Made by a program: the position numbers and the translations under genes | Notes under the pieces: model-generated | What the model was told of the DNA's origin: nothing | Databases searched by the model: none | The model's input: the letters and a program-made list of their open reading frames with translations, nothing else | Shown here: one piece after another, positions 1 through 13,306 of the stretch | Position numbering within the stretch: position 1 is the first letter of the stretch | Layout of the letters: the number at the start of each line of letters is the position of its first letter | NCBI RefSeq assembly: GCF_000463155.2 | Contig: NZ_AWFZ01000028.1 | Coordinates: 372,001-436,000 of the forward strand | DNA: 64,000 nucleotides | Source of the DNA: Siccibacter turicensis LMG 23730 | GTDB taxonomy: Bacteria; Pseudomonadota; Gammaproteobacteria; Enterobacterales; Enterobacteriaceae | Direction: 5' to 3'

Positions 1-1238
1 ATGATCGCGTCGCCAAACTCTGAGCATTTCAGCAGATTAGCGCCTTCCATCAGGCGTTCGAAGTCATAGGTCACGGTTTTCGCGTTGATGGCGCCTTCCA
101 TACCTTTAACGATCAGGTCTGCGGCCTCGAACCACTCCATGTGACGCAGCATCATCTCGGCAGAGAGGATGATAGAGCCCGGGTTAACTTTGTCCTGACC
201 GGCGTATTTCGGTGCAGTACCGTGGGTGGCTTCGAACAGCGCGCACTCGTCGCCGATGTTCGCGCCCGGTGCGATACCGATACCACCAACCTGCGCCGCC
301 AGAGCATCAGAGATGTAGTCACCGTTGAGGTTCATACAGGCGATAACGTCGTACTCCGCCGGACGCAGCAGGATCTGCTGCAGGAAGGCGTCAGCAATCA
401 CGTCTTTCACCACGATCTCTTTACCGGTGTTCGGGTTCTTGATCTTCATCCACGGGCCGCCGTCAATCAGCTCGCCGCCGAACTCTTCTTTCGCCAGCTG
501 GTAGCCCCAGTCTTTGAAAGCGCCTTCGGTGAACTTCATGATGTTGCCTTTGTGCACCAGGGTCAGGGAGTCGCGGTCGTTGGTGATCGCATACTCAATC
601 GCAGCGCGCACCAGACGTTTGGTACCCTCTTCCGAGCACGGCTTGATGCCGATGCCGCAATGTTCCGGGAAGCGGATTTTCTTCACGCCCATTTCATCGC
701 GCAGGAATTTGATCACTTTCTCCGCTTCCGCAGAGTCAGCTTTCCACTCGATACCGGCGTAGATGTCTTCGGAGTTCTCACGGAAGATAACCATGTCGGT
801 CAGTTCCGGGTGCTTAACCGGGCTCGGGGTGCCCTGGTAGTAACGTACCGGACGCAGGCAGACATAAAGGTCCAGCTCCTGGCGCAGGGCAACGTTCAGG
901 GAGCGAATACCGCCACCGACCGGGGTGGTCAGCGGGCCTTTGATGGCAACGCGGTAGTCACGGATCAGATCGAGGGTTTCAGCAGGCAGCCAGACGTCCT
1001 GGCCGTAAACGTGGGTGGATTTCTCACCGGTGAAAATTTCCATCCAGGAAATCTTACGCTCGCCCTTATAGGCTTTCTCAACGGCGGCATCGACCACTTT
1101 CAGCATCGCGGGGGTGACGTCCACACCGATACCGTCGCCTTCAATGAACGGGATAATCGGATTATTCGGAACGTTGAGCTTGCCGTTTTGCAGGGTGATC
1201 TTAGTACCTTCCGCCGGAACAACTACTTTGCTTTCCAT
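1..1238 (-). CDS. icd: Isocitrate dehydrogenase (NADP+), 3' end cut by window
   Basis: TCA-cycle enzyme that oxidatively decarboxylates isocitrate to 2-oxoglutarate with NADP+ in the cytoplasm. Reading leftward from the ATG at 1238, the protein starts [14 protein letters not shown] and stays open to base 1, where it reads ..CSEFGDAI; only the last few codons of the usual 416 are missing. The regulatory serine lies in [13 protein letters not shown] at codon 113 (bases 900-902), matching Ser113 that AceK phosphorylates in E. coli, so the glyoxylate-bypass switch should be intact. It is divergent from rluE. In E. coli the 3' end of icd is the integration site of prophage e14 and phage 21; the window stops just short of it, so occupancy cannot be judged. 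Confidence 0.97.
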   Translation of the reverse strand, partial: MESKVVVPAEGTKITLQNGKLNVPNNPIIPFIEGDGIGVDVTPAMLKVVDAAVEKAYKGERKISWMEIFTGEKSTHVYGQDVWLPAETLDLIRDYRVAIKGPLTTPVGGGIRSLNVALRQELDLYVCLRPVRYYQGTPSPVKHPELTDMVIFRENSEDIYAGIEWKADSAEAEKVIKFLRDEMGVKKIRFPEHCGIGIKPCSEEGTKRLVRAAIEYAITNDRDSLTLVHKGNIMKFTEGAFKDWGYQLAKEEFGGELIDGGPWMKIKNPNTGKEIVVKDVIADAFLQQILLRPAEYDVIACMNLNGDYISDALAAQVGGIGIAPGANIGDECALFEATHGTAPKYAGQDKVNPGSIILSAEMMLRHMEWFEAADLIVKGMEGAINAKTVTYDFERLMEGANLLKCSEFGDAI

Positions 1239-1390
1239 TCACCTCTCCTTCGAGCGCTTCTGATAATGCTGCCTGTCATATTCACGCCTCAGATGCGTTG
1301 GCCCCATCGGCTACCCCGTAACCCGCTATTCCGGCCGGGAATCGCTCTCGTGCCGCCGTCCTGCAACGCGAATTGTTCAGCGCATATTTT

Positions 1391-1407
1391 TGTTAATGAA
1401 TTGTAAT
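1391..1407. promoter_or_regulatory. Candidate ArcA direct-repeat site, icd-rluE region
   Basis: TGTTAA, five bases, then TGTAAT gives two ArcA-type half-sites at 11-bp spacing in the divergent icd-rluE region. icd is known to be repressed by ArcA under anaerobiosis in E. coli. The match is by eye; the second half-site deviates from TGTTAA. Confidence 0.4.
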
Positions 1408-1467
1408 GAGCCTGTCGATACTACCCTAAACTTCGCAACCATGCCAGGTACTCGTGATTCAGCTATA

Positions 1468-2130
1468 ATGCGGCAATCCCCACTGACTGAAAATAGTATG
1501 TCCGGAACTTCTTTTAGAAATCACCGCGTTAAGCGATTCAGCTCACGACAAGATACGCGTCGTCAGCGCGACACCGGGCCGAAACGGCTCGTTCTGTTTA
1601 ATAAACCCTACGATGTGCTGCCGCAGTTCACCGACGAGGCCGGGCGCGCCACGCTGAAGGACTACATTCCGGTGGCCGGGGTCTACGCCGCCGGTCGGCT
1701 TGACCGCGACAGCGAAGGGCTGCTGGTGTTGACCAACGAGGGGGCGCTTCAGGCGGCACTGACCCAGCCGGGCAAGCGCACCGGAAAAATCTACTTCGTG
1801 CAGGTGGAAGGCGAGCCCACGCCGGAGGCGATGGCGGCCCTACGCACCGGGGTGACGCTAAACGACGGGCCAACCCTGCCCGCCGGGGTTGAGCGCGTGG
1901 AGGAGCCGGACTGGCTATGGCCGCGCACGCCGCCGGTGCGCGAGCGCAAATCCATTCCCACCGCCTGGCTGAAAATCACGCTGTATGAAGGGCGCAATCG
2001 CCAGGTGCGGCGTATGACCGCGCACGTCGGCTTCCCTACCCTGCGTCTGATTCGCTATGCCATGGGACCCTATACCCTCGACAATCTCGCCAGCGGCGAG
2101 TGGCGCGACGTCCCGCTAACCAAGGAGTAA
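1468..2130 (+). CDS. rluE: 23S rRNA pseudouridine(2457) synthase RluE
   Basis: RsuA/RluE-family synthase that isomerises U2457 of 23S rRNA. The signature [15 protein letters not shown], with the catalytic Asp of the RLD motif, is present, as are [12 protein letters not shown] near the N terminus and GRNRQVRRM near the C terminus. The protein is 220 residues from the ATG at 1468, comparable to E. coli (217), and begins MRQ..ENSM like it. The alternative ATG at 1498 (210 residues) is attractive because TATAAT at 1464-1469 overlaps the first ATG and could be the -10 box. The stop lies 2 bases before nudJ, so the two are co-transcribed. Confidence 0.94.
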   Translation: MRQSPLTENSMSGTSFRNHRVKRFSSRQDTRRQRDTGPKRLVLFNKPYDVLPQFTDEAGRATLKDYIPVAGVYAAGRLDRDSEGLLVLTNEGALQAALTQPGKRTGKIYFVQVEGEPTPEAMAALRTGVTLNDGPTLPAGVERVEEPDWLWPRTPPVRERKSIPTAWLKITLYEGRNRQVRRMTAHVGFPTLRLIRYAMGPYTLDNLASGEWRDVPLTKE

Positions 2131-2132
2131 CG

Positions 2133-2588
2133 ATGTTTAAACCGCATGTCACCGTCGCCTGCGTGGTTCACGCCGCCGGAAAATTTCTGGTGGTGGAAGA
2201 GACCGTCAACGGTAAAGCGACCTGGAACCAGCCCGCGGGCCATCTGGAAGCGGACGAAACCCTGCTCGAGGCCGCCAGCCGCGAGCTGTACGAAGAGACC
2301 GGCATTGTCGCCGCGCCGCAGAGCTTTGTGCGCATGCACCAGTGGATCGCCCCGGACCGCACGCCGTTTCTGCGTTTCCTGTTCGCCCTTGACCTGGACG
2401 CGCCCTGCGAAACCACGCCTCATGACGACGACATCGATCGCTGCCTGTGGGTGAGTGCCGATGAGATCCTGAACGCCACTCACCTGCGCTCGCCGCTGGT
2501 GGCGGAGAGCATCCGCTGCTGGCAGGAGGGAACCCGCTATCCGCTCTCGGTCATTGGCGCCTTCAACTGGCCGCTGCACCAGGCGTAA
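2133..2588 (+). CDS. nudJ: Nudix phosphatase NudJ
   Basis: Nudix hydrolase; E. coli NudJ hydrolyses HMP-PP (a thiamine precursor) and nucleoside di- and triphosphates. A complete Nudix box G-x5-E-x7-REL-x-EE-x-G-I runs from GHLEADE to ETGI at about residues 37-59. The ATG at 2133 was chosen because AAGGAG at 2122-2127 lies just upstream and gives 151 residues, close to the 153 of E. coli. It is the second gene of the rluE-nudJ operon. Confidence 0.95.
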   Translation: MFKPHVTVACVVHAAGKFLVVEETVNGKATWNQPAGHLEADETLLEAASRELYEETGIVAAPQSFVRMHQWIAPDRTPFLRFLFALDLDAPCETTPHDDDIDRCLWVSADEILNATHLRSPLVAESIRCWQEGTRYPLSVIGAFNWPLHQA

Positions 2589-2763
2589 CCGCCTTCAGAA
2601 AGTAAATTGTTTCGCCGCGAAATAATTAACGGCAGCTTAACATGCTGCCGCTCACCGCTACAGTAAGCACCTTCCTCTTCCGCCGCCTCACTTCCCGGCG
2701 CGCCCTGCTGTTTGGTCGCGAAAGCGCCTGTTTTTATGCCAGCCCCGGCGCGCTACACGGTAT

Positions 2764-2790
2764 TAAAGAACAAAACCGCCACGCCGATAG
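2764..2790 (+). promoter_or_regulatory. Sigma-28 (FliA) flagellar-class promoter
   Basis: TAAAGAAC (2764-2771), an 11-base spacer and GCCGATAG (2783-2790) match the FliA consensus TAAAGTTT-N11-GCCGATAA with exact spacing and a near-perfect -10. It lies about 70 bases before the chemoreceptor start, so that gene is probably a class III flagellar gene. Confidence 0.85.
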
Positions 2791-2826
2791 AGCATTGACC
2801 AGGAGGCTCTATACGAAGGGACAGTG

Positions 2827-2850
2827 ATGATTTTTTGTGGTGGATCCTGA
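2827..2850 (+). other. Possible 7-codon upstream ORF before the chemoreceptor
   Basis: ATG at 2827 encodes MIFCGGS and stops with TGA at 2848-2850, inside the ribosome-binding site of the chemoreceptor gene. A GAAGGGA stretch at 2815-2821 could load ribosomes. Translation of such a leader may couple to the downstream start. Too short to be firm. Confidence 0.3.
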
Positions 2851-2859
2851 GGAGCCGTG

Positions 2860-6110
<3,251 letters not shown>

Positions 6111-6190
6111 CCAGCGTTTTCTACTTTATTTACGCGGCTTGCCGTCGCAGGGCGGCGGCATAACGGGCGCGGTCAGAACAAGGAGTTTGC

Positions 6191-6820
6191 GTGGCGAAGA
6201 ACTATTACGACATCACCCTGGCGCTGGCGGGCATCTGCCAGTCGGCCCGTCTGGTGCAGGAGCTGGCGCATCAGGGCCATTGCGATACCGATGCGCTGCA
6301 CGTTTCGCTGCAGAGCGTGATTGACCAGAACCCCGACTCCACCCTCGGTGTGTTCGGCGGTCGCGAAGCCAACCTGAAGCTGGGTCTGGAGACCCTGATC
6401 GGCGTGCTCAACGCCGGCAACCGCCAGGGCTTAAACGCCGAGCTGACCCGCTACACTCTGAGCCTGATGGTGCTGGAGCGTAAGCTTGCCGGCGCGAAAG
6501 GCGCGATGGACACCCTCGGCAACAGCATCAACGGGCTGCACCGCCAGCTCGACCATTTCGATCTGGAGTCCGACACCCTGCTGAGCGCCATGGCCGGGAT
6601 TTATGTCGACGTGATTAGCCCACTCGGCCCGCGTATCCAGGTTACCGGCTCGCCGGCGGTGCTGCAAAGCCCGCAGGTGCAGGCCAAAGTCCGCGCCACG
6701 CTGCTGGCCGGCATCCGCGCCGCGGTGCTCTGGCATCAGGTCGGCGGCGGTCGTTTACAGCTTATGTTTTCCCGTAGTCGCCTGACCACTCAGGCCAAAA
6801 ATATTCTCGCTCACTGTTAA
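6191..6820 (+). CDS. hflD: High-frequency lysogenization protein HflD
   Basis: Peripheral inner-membrane protein; in E. coli it binds phage lambda CII and promotes its FtsH-mediated degradation. Its housekeeping role is unclear. The GTG at 6191 follows AGGAG (6181-6185), and the protein begins [14 protein letters not shown]. The core is almost identical to E. coli, including [13 protein letters not shown] and [19 protein letters not shown]. The C terminus ends ILAHC at 209 residues, whereas E. coli continues with five other residues (213 total): an indel around the stop has shifted the last codons. Spacing to purB is 19 bases. Confidence 0.95.
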   Translation: MAKNYYDITLALAGICQSARLVQELAHQGHCDTDALHVSLQSVIDQNPDSTLGVFGGREANLKLGLETLIGVLNAGNRQGLNAELTRYTLSLMVLERKLAGAKGAMDTLGNSINGLHRQLDHFDLESDTLLSAMAGIYVDVISPLGPRIQVTGSPAVLQSPQVQAKVRATLLAGIRAAVLWHQVGGGRLQLMFSRSRLTTQAKNILAHC

Positions 6821-6836
6821 CCTCCCGGAGTTGTGA

Positions 6837-8210
<1,374 letters not shown>

Positions 8211-8215
8211 TGTCC

Positions 8216-8246
8216 CGCCCCTTGCCGTCCGGCAAGGGGCGTTCAT
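8216..8246 (+). terminator. purB intrinsic terminator
   Basis: CGCCCCTTGCC (8216-8226) pairs with GGCAAGGGGCG (8231-8241) across a GTCC loop, followed by a short T-rich stretch. It separates purB from phoP. Confidence 0.8.
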
Positions 8247-8271
8247 TATCCTCCCCCGCGCTTTTCCCCCT

Positions 8272-8288
8272 GGTTTACCTGATGTTTA
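8272..8288 (+). promoter_or_regulatory. PhoP box of the phoPQ promoter
   Basis: GGTTTA-CCTGA-TGTTTA is a perfect PhoP direct repeat ((T/G)GTTTA-N5-(T/G)GTTTA). GATAAT at 8301-8306 stands 12 bases downstream as the -10 element, the spacing seen at PhoP-activated promoters. It implies positive autoregulation of phoPQ under low Mg2+. Confidence 0.88.
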
Positions 8289-8351
8289 TCTCCTCGCGCT
8301 GATAATTAGCGTTACACTATTCATGCCATAAATTAACTGCGAGGAAGGGTC

Positions 8352-9026
8352 ATGCGCGTACTGGTTGTTGAGGATAATGCGCTGTTGCGCCACCATCTTA
8401 AGGTACAGCTACAGGAGTTGGGCCACCAGGTCGATGCGGCTGAAGATGCCAAAGAGGCCGACTACTTCCTGAATGAGCACACCCCGGATATCGCGATTGT
8501 CGACCTTGGGCTGCCGGACGAAGATGGCCTGTCGCTGATCCGCCGCTGGCGTAGCCATGACGTCGGCCTGCCGGTGCTGGTGCTCACCGCCCGCGAAGGG
8601 TGGCAGGATAAGGTTGAAGTGCTGAGCGCGGGCGCCGATGACTACGTTACCAAGCCGTTCCATATCGAAGAGGTGATGGCCCGGATGCAGGCCCTGATGC
8701 GCCGCAACAGCGGTCTGGCCTCGCAGGTGATCTCCCTGCCGCCGTTCCAGGTGGACCTCTCCCGCCGCGAGTTTTCGGTGAACGAGCAGCTTATCCGGCT
8801 GACCGCGTTTGAATACACCATTATCGAAACGCTGATCCGCAACGCCGGTAAAGTGGTGAGCAAAGATTCGCTGATGCTCCAGCTCTACCCGGACGCCGAA
8901 CTGCGCGAGAGCCACACCATCGATGTGCTGATGGGCCGCCTGCGCAAGAAAATTCAGGCGCTCTACCCGGATGAGGTGATCAACACCGTGCGCGGTCAGG
9001 GCTACCGGTTCGATCTGCCAAAATGA
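8352..9026 (+). CDS. phoP: Response regulator PhoP
   Basis: OmpR/PhoB-family response regulator controlling Mg2+ starvation, acid and antimicrobial-peptide responses. The receiver domain has the acidic pair VVEDN, the phospho-acceptor Asp51 in [13 protein letters not shown] and the lysine of YVTKPF. The C-terminal winged helix includes [11 protein letters not shown] and the final [12 protein letters not shown]. Length is 224 residues against 223 in E. coli. It overlaps phoQ by 4 bases (ATGA) and lies behind a PhoP box. Confidence 0.98.
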   Translation: MRVLVVEDNALLRHHLKVQLQELGHQVDAAEDAKEADYFLNEHTPDIAIVDLGLPDEDGLSLIRRWRSHDVGLPVLVLTAREGWQDKVEVLSAGADDYVTKPFHIEEVMARMQALMRRNSGLASQVISLPPFQVDLSRREFSVNEQLIRLTAFEYTIIETLIRNAGKVVSKDSLMLQLYPDAELRESHTIDVLMGRLRKKIQALYPDEVINTVRGQGYRFDLPK

Positions 9027-10471
9027 AGCGCCTGCTGCGCCACTTCTTCCCCCTCTCCCTGCGGGTTCGCTTTCTGCTGGCGACCGCGGCAGTGGTGCTG
9101 GTGCTCTCCCTCGCCTATGGGCTGGTGGCGCTGGTGGGCTACAGCGTCAGCTTCGACAAAACCACCTTCCGCCTGCTGCGCGGCGAGAGCAACCTCTGGT
9201 ATACCCTGTCGAGCTGGGAAAACGGGCGCATTAAGGTCGACCTGCCCGAGAACATCGACCTGCAAAGCCCGACCATCACGCTTATCTACGATGAAAAGGG
9301 TCAGCTGATGTGGTCCCAGCGTAAGGTCCCGTGGCTGGTGAAGGAGATAAAGCGCGACTGGCTCAACACCAACGGTTTCCACGAGCTGGAGGCGAAATAC
9401 AACACCAGCCGCGAGCTGGTAGGGAATAACTCTCCGGTTCAGGCGCAGCTGAGTGATTTCCACGAAGACGATCGTGATAACGAGATGACCCACTCGGTGG
9501 CGGTCAACCTCTACCCTGCGACGCCGCGCATGCCCGCCCTGACCGTGGTGGTGGTGGACACTATTCCGGTTGAGCTTAAGCGCTCCTACCGGGTCTGGGA
9601 CTGGTTTATCTATGTGCTGATTGCCAACCTGATGCTGGTGGTACCGCTGCTGTGGCTCGCGGCATGGTGGAGCCTGCGTCCGATTGCCGCCCTGGCCGGT
9701 GAAGTGCGCGAGCTGGAGGAGCACCACCGTGAGCAGCTTAACCCCGCCACTACCCGCGAGTTAACCAGCCTGGTGCGTAACCTCAACCGGCTGCTGAAGA
9801 GCGAGCGCGAGCGCTACGACAAGTACCGCACCACCCTCACCGACCTGACGCACAGCCTCAAAACGCCGCTGGCGGTGCTGCAAAGCACCCTGCGCTCCAT
9901 GCGCACCAGCAAGCTCAGCGTCGAGCAGGCCGAGCCGGTCATGCTTGAGCAGATAAGCCGCATCTCCCAGCAGATTGGCTACTTCCTTAACCGCGCCAGC
10001 ATGCGCAGCGGCAGCATGATGATCAGCCGGGAAGTGCACGCCGTGGGGCCGCTGCTGGACAGCCTGACGTCGGCGCTGAACAAGGTCTATCAGCGCAAAG
10101 GCGTGGATATCACGCTGGATATCTCCCCGGAGATTATTTTCGTCGGCGAGCAGAACGACTTTATGGAAGTGCTTGGCAACGTGCTGGATAACGCCTGCAA
10201 GTACTGCCTGGAGTTCGTTGAGGTCACCGCCCGGCCTGACAACGACGCGCTGATTCTGGTGGTGGAGGACGATGGTCCCGGCGTGCCCGAGAGCAAGCGC
10301 GACCTGATGTTCGATCGCGGCCAGCGCGCCGATACGCTGCGTCCCGGCCAGGGCGTCGGGCTGTCGGTGGCGCGCGATATCGTCGCCCAGTACGGCGGAC
10401 GCATCACCATCGGCGACAGCCCGCTAGGCGGGGCGCGCATGGAGATCGTGTTTAAACGTCAAAACTACTGA
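9023..10471 (+). CDS. phoQ: Sensor histidine kinase PhoQ
   Basis: Inner-membrane sensor of Mg2+, low pH and cationic peptides that phosphorylates PhoP. Two transmembrane helices (about residues 17-39 and 193-215) flank a PhoQ-type periplasmic sensor; HAMP follows, then the H-box [13 protein letters not shown] with His277, the N-box [10 protein letters not shown] and G-boxes DDGPGVP and [10 protein letters not shown]. Length is 482 (E. coli 486); the tail ends FKRQNY. The membrane-facing acidic cluster reads E148-D-D-R151-D-N-E154, so an Arg replaces one of the Mg2+-bridging aspartates of E. coli (EDDDDAE). The [11 protein letters not shown] and MTHSVAVN segments are conserved. Confidence 0.97.
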   Translation: MKRLLRHFFPLSLRVRFLLATAAVVLVLSLAYGLVALVGYSVSFDKTTFRLLRGESNLWYTLSSWENGRIKVDLPENIDLQSPTITLIYDEKGQLMWSQRKVPWLVKEIKRDWLNTNGFHELEAKYNTSRELVGNNSPVQAQLSDFHEDDRDNEMTHSVAVNLYPATPRMPALTVVVVDTIPVELKRSYRVWDWFIYVLIANLMLVVPLLWLAAWWSLRPIAALAGEVRELEEHHREQLNPATTRELTSLVRNLNRLLKSERERYDKYRTTLTDLTHSLKTPLAVLQSTLRSMRTSKLSVEQAEPVMLEQISRISQQIGYFLNRASMRSGSMMISREVHAVGPLLDSLTSALNKVYQRKGVDITLDISPEIIFVGEQNDFMEVLGNVLDNACKYCLEFVEVTARPDNDALILVVEDDGPGVPESKRDLMFDRGQRADTLRPGQGVGLSVARDIVAQYGGRITIGDSPLGGARMEIVFKRQNY

Positions 10472-10475
10472 TCCG

Positions 10476-10499
10476 GCGTGCATGAATTTTCATGCACGC
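10476..10499. terminator. Perfect inverted repeat between phoQ and the HEPN-like gene
   Basis: GCGTGCATGAA (10476-10486) and its exact complement TTCATGCACGC (10489-10499) form an 11-bp stem with a 2-base loop between two convergent genes. There is no T run on either side, so termination is not certain; it also marks the junction between conserved and AT-rich DNA. Confidence 0.45.
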
Positions 10500-10510
10500 T
10501 GATACTTAAG

Positions 10511-11890
10511 CTATAACGCGTCGTTTTCCATATCTTCTTCAGAAACCGTTTCGGGCTCAGGCATTATAATTTTCAATTTATCTCGTAATGATTGGTCGAG
10601 CGTAGACATCGCTTTTGAATTTTTTGTATCCCAAAAATATTTCCTCGCCTTAATGAAAACAGCACCGAGAGGTATGAACCCTTTATTGTATAACTCTTCA
10701 ATTTCTGGGCATTTTATTTGCTGCTGAGCAATTGCTTTGATAATTTCAAAAGATTTTAAGTCGCTAATCATAGCAAAACCATTTGATTCATCTTTGGTAA
10801 TCGTTCTTATTATTACAGAAACACGCTCAATGTCCTCACTATTTAACTCATCTAGTATAAGCAAAAACAACTTAGAATATGCCTCCGCTCCCCTGCCGTT
10901 ATTTTTACTGATTTTGTAAAGAAAATAACAAAGACGGTCTTGGTTTTTTATAAAATAATGCATTAAGTTTGGCATTTCAGAACTTAGATGCCCACTAGCA
11001 TTGTTACAAATGCGGAGAATAGCATAAAAAGGGTTAGATAATTTTGTCTTTTCAAGAGTTGTAGTTACTTGAGACATCCTGCTCTTAATTTTTACAATCA
11101 GTCGCTTCGCCTGCACCTCATCGATTTCATTAAACATAGCAGGGTTTGTTGACATCAAAGATACCATTAATATTTCGTTATTGTTTCGATGAGCATGTCC
11201 TTTAACCAGTTTACTGAGTAGTAATCCCTCAATCTGCGGATTCTCCAACAGTGACAGCGCACAAAGAAATGTTATATAGCAAAAAGACTTATCTTCCATG
11301 TATTTGTCATAGAGCTTTGAGATTAACTGAGGATAAGCCTGTGGGTGGATATCACTGATTTCAGCCTTAACAACCCTTACAGATTCGGCAATAATTGTAC
11401 CCGTAAAGAAATTCTTTTCAGGTATATCCAGCAAAAGTTTATCAATACGTTCACTTGTTTTTAGGGATGCTTTGGAAAGGAATCTATTAACTATCTCAGT
11501 AAACACGAATCGCGCGCATTCAGGAGAAGGATTGAAACCGCTTGGATGAGCCGACTTGTGCCGCAACTTCTGAAACATTTTATATATTTCGCCATCTAAC
11601 TCATCAAAAATTTGATATTTAACTAACTGCTCAACAAGGGGGTTTTCAAAAGCCTGCTGCGAATCTATAAGTTTCTTGATGTTATTATATACCACCTTGG
11701 CATCACTGTTGATATCTTTCAGGTGATACAACTTCTCGACAAGATCATCAACCAGTGAATTAAATGTCAGAATTATACAAGCACGATAGGATGATGCATA
11801 GTAACATTTAATTGCTTCATTTAAGTTAGGGACGAGCTGTTTATTTTTAACTTGAAGAATTTTTTCTTCGAGATCTGAAAGCTGGGACAT
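10511..11890 (-). CDS. Unrecognised 459-residue protein with HEPN-like N-terminal domain
   Basis: I do not recognise this gene. The protein is mostly alpha-helical and soluble, with no signal peptide or membrane segment. Residues 1 to about 155 look like a HEPN module: helices NEAIKCYYASSYRACIILTF and VDDLVEKLYHL are followed by KLRHKSAHPS, which contains R110-x4-H115, the R-x4-6-H motif that forms the RNase site in many HEPN toxins and defence proteins. The remaining 300 residues are helical without a motif I can name, and the tail is acidic (SEEDMENDAL). The DNA is visibly AT-rich and uses many AT-ending codons, unlike phoQ and roxA, which adjoin each other in K-12. No partner gene, transposase or integrase accompanies it. 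ATG at 11890 follows AAAAAGG. A defence or toxin role is inference only. Confidence 0.8.
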   Translation of the reverse strand: MSQLSDLEEKILQVKNKQLVPNLNEAIKCYYASSYRACIILTFNSLVDDLVEKLYHLKDINSDAKVVYNNIKKLIDSQQAFENPLVEQLVKYQIFDELDGEIYKMFQKLRHKSAHPSGFNPSPECARFVFTEIVNRFLSKASLKTSERIDKLLLDIPEKNFFTGTIIAESVRVVKAEISDIHPQAYPQLISKLYDKYMEDKSFCYITFLCALSLLENPQIEGLLLSKLVKGHAHRNNNEILMVSLMSTNPAMFNEIDEVQAKRLIVKIKSRMSQVTTTLEKTKLSNPFYAILRICNNASGHLSSEMPNLMHYFIKNQDRLCYFLYKISKNNGRGAEAYSKLFLLILDELNSEDIERVSVIIRTITKDESNGFAMISDLKSFEIIKAIAQQQIKCPEIEELYNKGFIPLGAVFIKARKYFWDTKNSKAMSTLDQSLRDKLKIIMPEPETVSEEDMENDAL

Positions 11891-12125
11891 TAATTACGCA
11901 CCTTTTTATGGGAAAACAGATGTGTTTCTGGGTAATCCATTTAAATCCGATTAATATAATACGTTATTTTAAAGAAAAACTTGATACTGTTAACATATAG
12001 ACATATGCGTGACGCTGATTTGTTCATGTAATAACCAGTTATAGATTGAGGTCAGTCTTAGATCGGCTGTGTGAAAGACAGTAATTCAGTTATAATCCGT
12101 TAAACGCCCTTTTCCGGAAATGCTC

Positions 12126-13253
12126 ATGGATTACCACCTGGATTTAAACTGGCCCGACTTTATCGAACGCTACTGGCAAAAACGCCCGGTTGTGTTGAAG
12201 CGCGGCTTTAAGAATTTTATCGACCCGATCTCCCCGGACGAACTGGCGGGTCTGGCGATGGAGAGCGAAGTGGACAGCCGCCTGGTGAGCCATCAGGACG
12301 GGAAATGGCAGGTCGGCCACGGTCCCTTTGAGAGCTACGATCACCTCGGTGAAACCAACTGGTCGCTGCTGGTGCAGGCCGTTGACCACTGGCATGAGCC
12401 GACCGCGGCGCTGATGCGTCCGTTCCGTGCCCTGCCGGACTGGCGCATCGACGATCTGATGATCTCCTTCTCGGTACCGGGCGGCGGCGTTGGCCCGCAC
12501 CTCGATCAGTATGATGTGTTTATCATCCAGGGTACCGGCCGTCGTCGCTGGCGCGTGGGCGAGAAGGTGGCGATGAAGCAGCACTGCCCGCACCCCGACC
12601 TGCTCCAGGTTGAGCCGTTTGAGGGCATCATCGATGAAGAGCTGGAGCCGGGCGATATTCTCTATATTCCGCCAGGCTTCCCGCACGAAGGCTACTCGCT
12701 GGAAAACTCGCTCAACTACTCGGTGGGCTTCCGCGCGCCGAGCGGTCGGGAGCTTATCAGCGGCTTTGCCGACTATGTGCTGCAGCGCGAGCTGGGCAGC
12801 CACCGCTATGCCGACCCGGACGTGCCGTCGCGCGCGCACCCGGCAGATATTCTGCCGTCGGAGCTGGATAAGCTGCGCGGTATGATGCTGGGCCTGATCA
12901 ACGATCCGGAGCACTTCAACCAGTGGTTCGGTGAGTTTATCAGCCAGTCGCGGCACGAGCTGGACGTCGCCCCGCCGGAGCCGCCGTATCAGCCGGATGA
13001 GATCTATGACGCGCTGAAGCAGGGCGATTCGCTGCTGCGTCTCGGCGGCCTGCGCGTGCTGCGCATCGGCGATGCGGTGTTTGCCAACGGTGAGAAGATT
13101 GAGTCGCCGCACCGCCCTGCCCTTGAGGCGCTGGCCAGCAGCATGGCGCTGAACGGCGAGAGCTTCGGCGATGCGCTGGACGACCCGTCGTTCCTCGCCA
13201 TGCTCGCGGCGCTGGTGAACTGCGGCTACTGGTATTTCGCCGACCAGGACTGA
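12126..13253 (+). CDS. roxA: Ribosomal protein uL16 arginine hydroxylase RoxA
   Basis: Fe(II)/2-oxoglutarate-dependent JmjC-type oxygenase that hydroxylates Arg81 of ribosomal protein uL16 (formerly ycfD). The metal-binding H-x-D is in GVGPHLDQYDVF, with the distal His in PPGFPHEGYSL; a C-terminal dimerisation and winged-helix region follows. I place the start at the ATG at 12126 (MDYHLDLNWPDF, 375 residues), aligned with E. coli (373); an ATG 6 bases earlier is also possible. TATAAT at 12091-12096 is a good -10 box. The gene is transcribed away from the AT-rich islet. Confidence 0.96.
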   Translation: MDYHLDLNWPDFIERYWQKRPVVLKRGFKNFIDPISPDELAGLAMESEVDSRLVSHQDGKWQVGHGPFESYDHLGETNWSLLVQAVDHWHEPTAALMRPFRALPDWRIDDLMISFSVPGGGVGPHLDQYDVFIIQGTGRRRWRVGEKVAMKQHCPHPDLLQVEPFEGIIDEELEPGDILYIPPGFPHEGYSLENSLNYSVGFRAPSGRELISGFADYVLQRELGSHRYADPDVPSRAHPADILPSELDKLRGMMLGLINDPEHFNQWFGEFISQSRHELDVAPPEPPYQPDEIYDALKQGDSLLRLGGLRVLRIGDAVFANGEKIESPHRPALEALASSMALNGESFGDALDDPSFLAMLAALVNCGYWYFADQD

Positions 13254-13266
13254 TTGATGCAGGCAT

Positions 13267-13295
13267 AAAAAAACCGCGCTCCGGCGCGGTTTTTC
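13267..13295. terminator. Bidirectional terminator between roxA and pepT
   Basis: AAAACCGCGC and GCGCGGTTTT flank a TCCG loop, with A and T runs on both sides. It serves the convergent genes roxA and pepT. Confidence 0.9.
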
Positions 13296-13306
13296 GTTTC
13301 TGAGCC

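Noticed and set aside
141-1406. 421-codon open frame on the plus strand
   Set aside because: It is antisense to icd, which is unmistakable on the minus strand.
2642-2827. 61-codon frame before the chemoreceptor
   Set aside because: It runs through the FliA promoter, lacks a ribosome-binding site and resembles nothing known.
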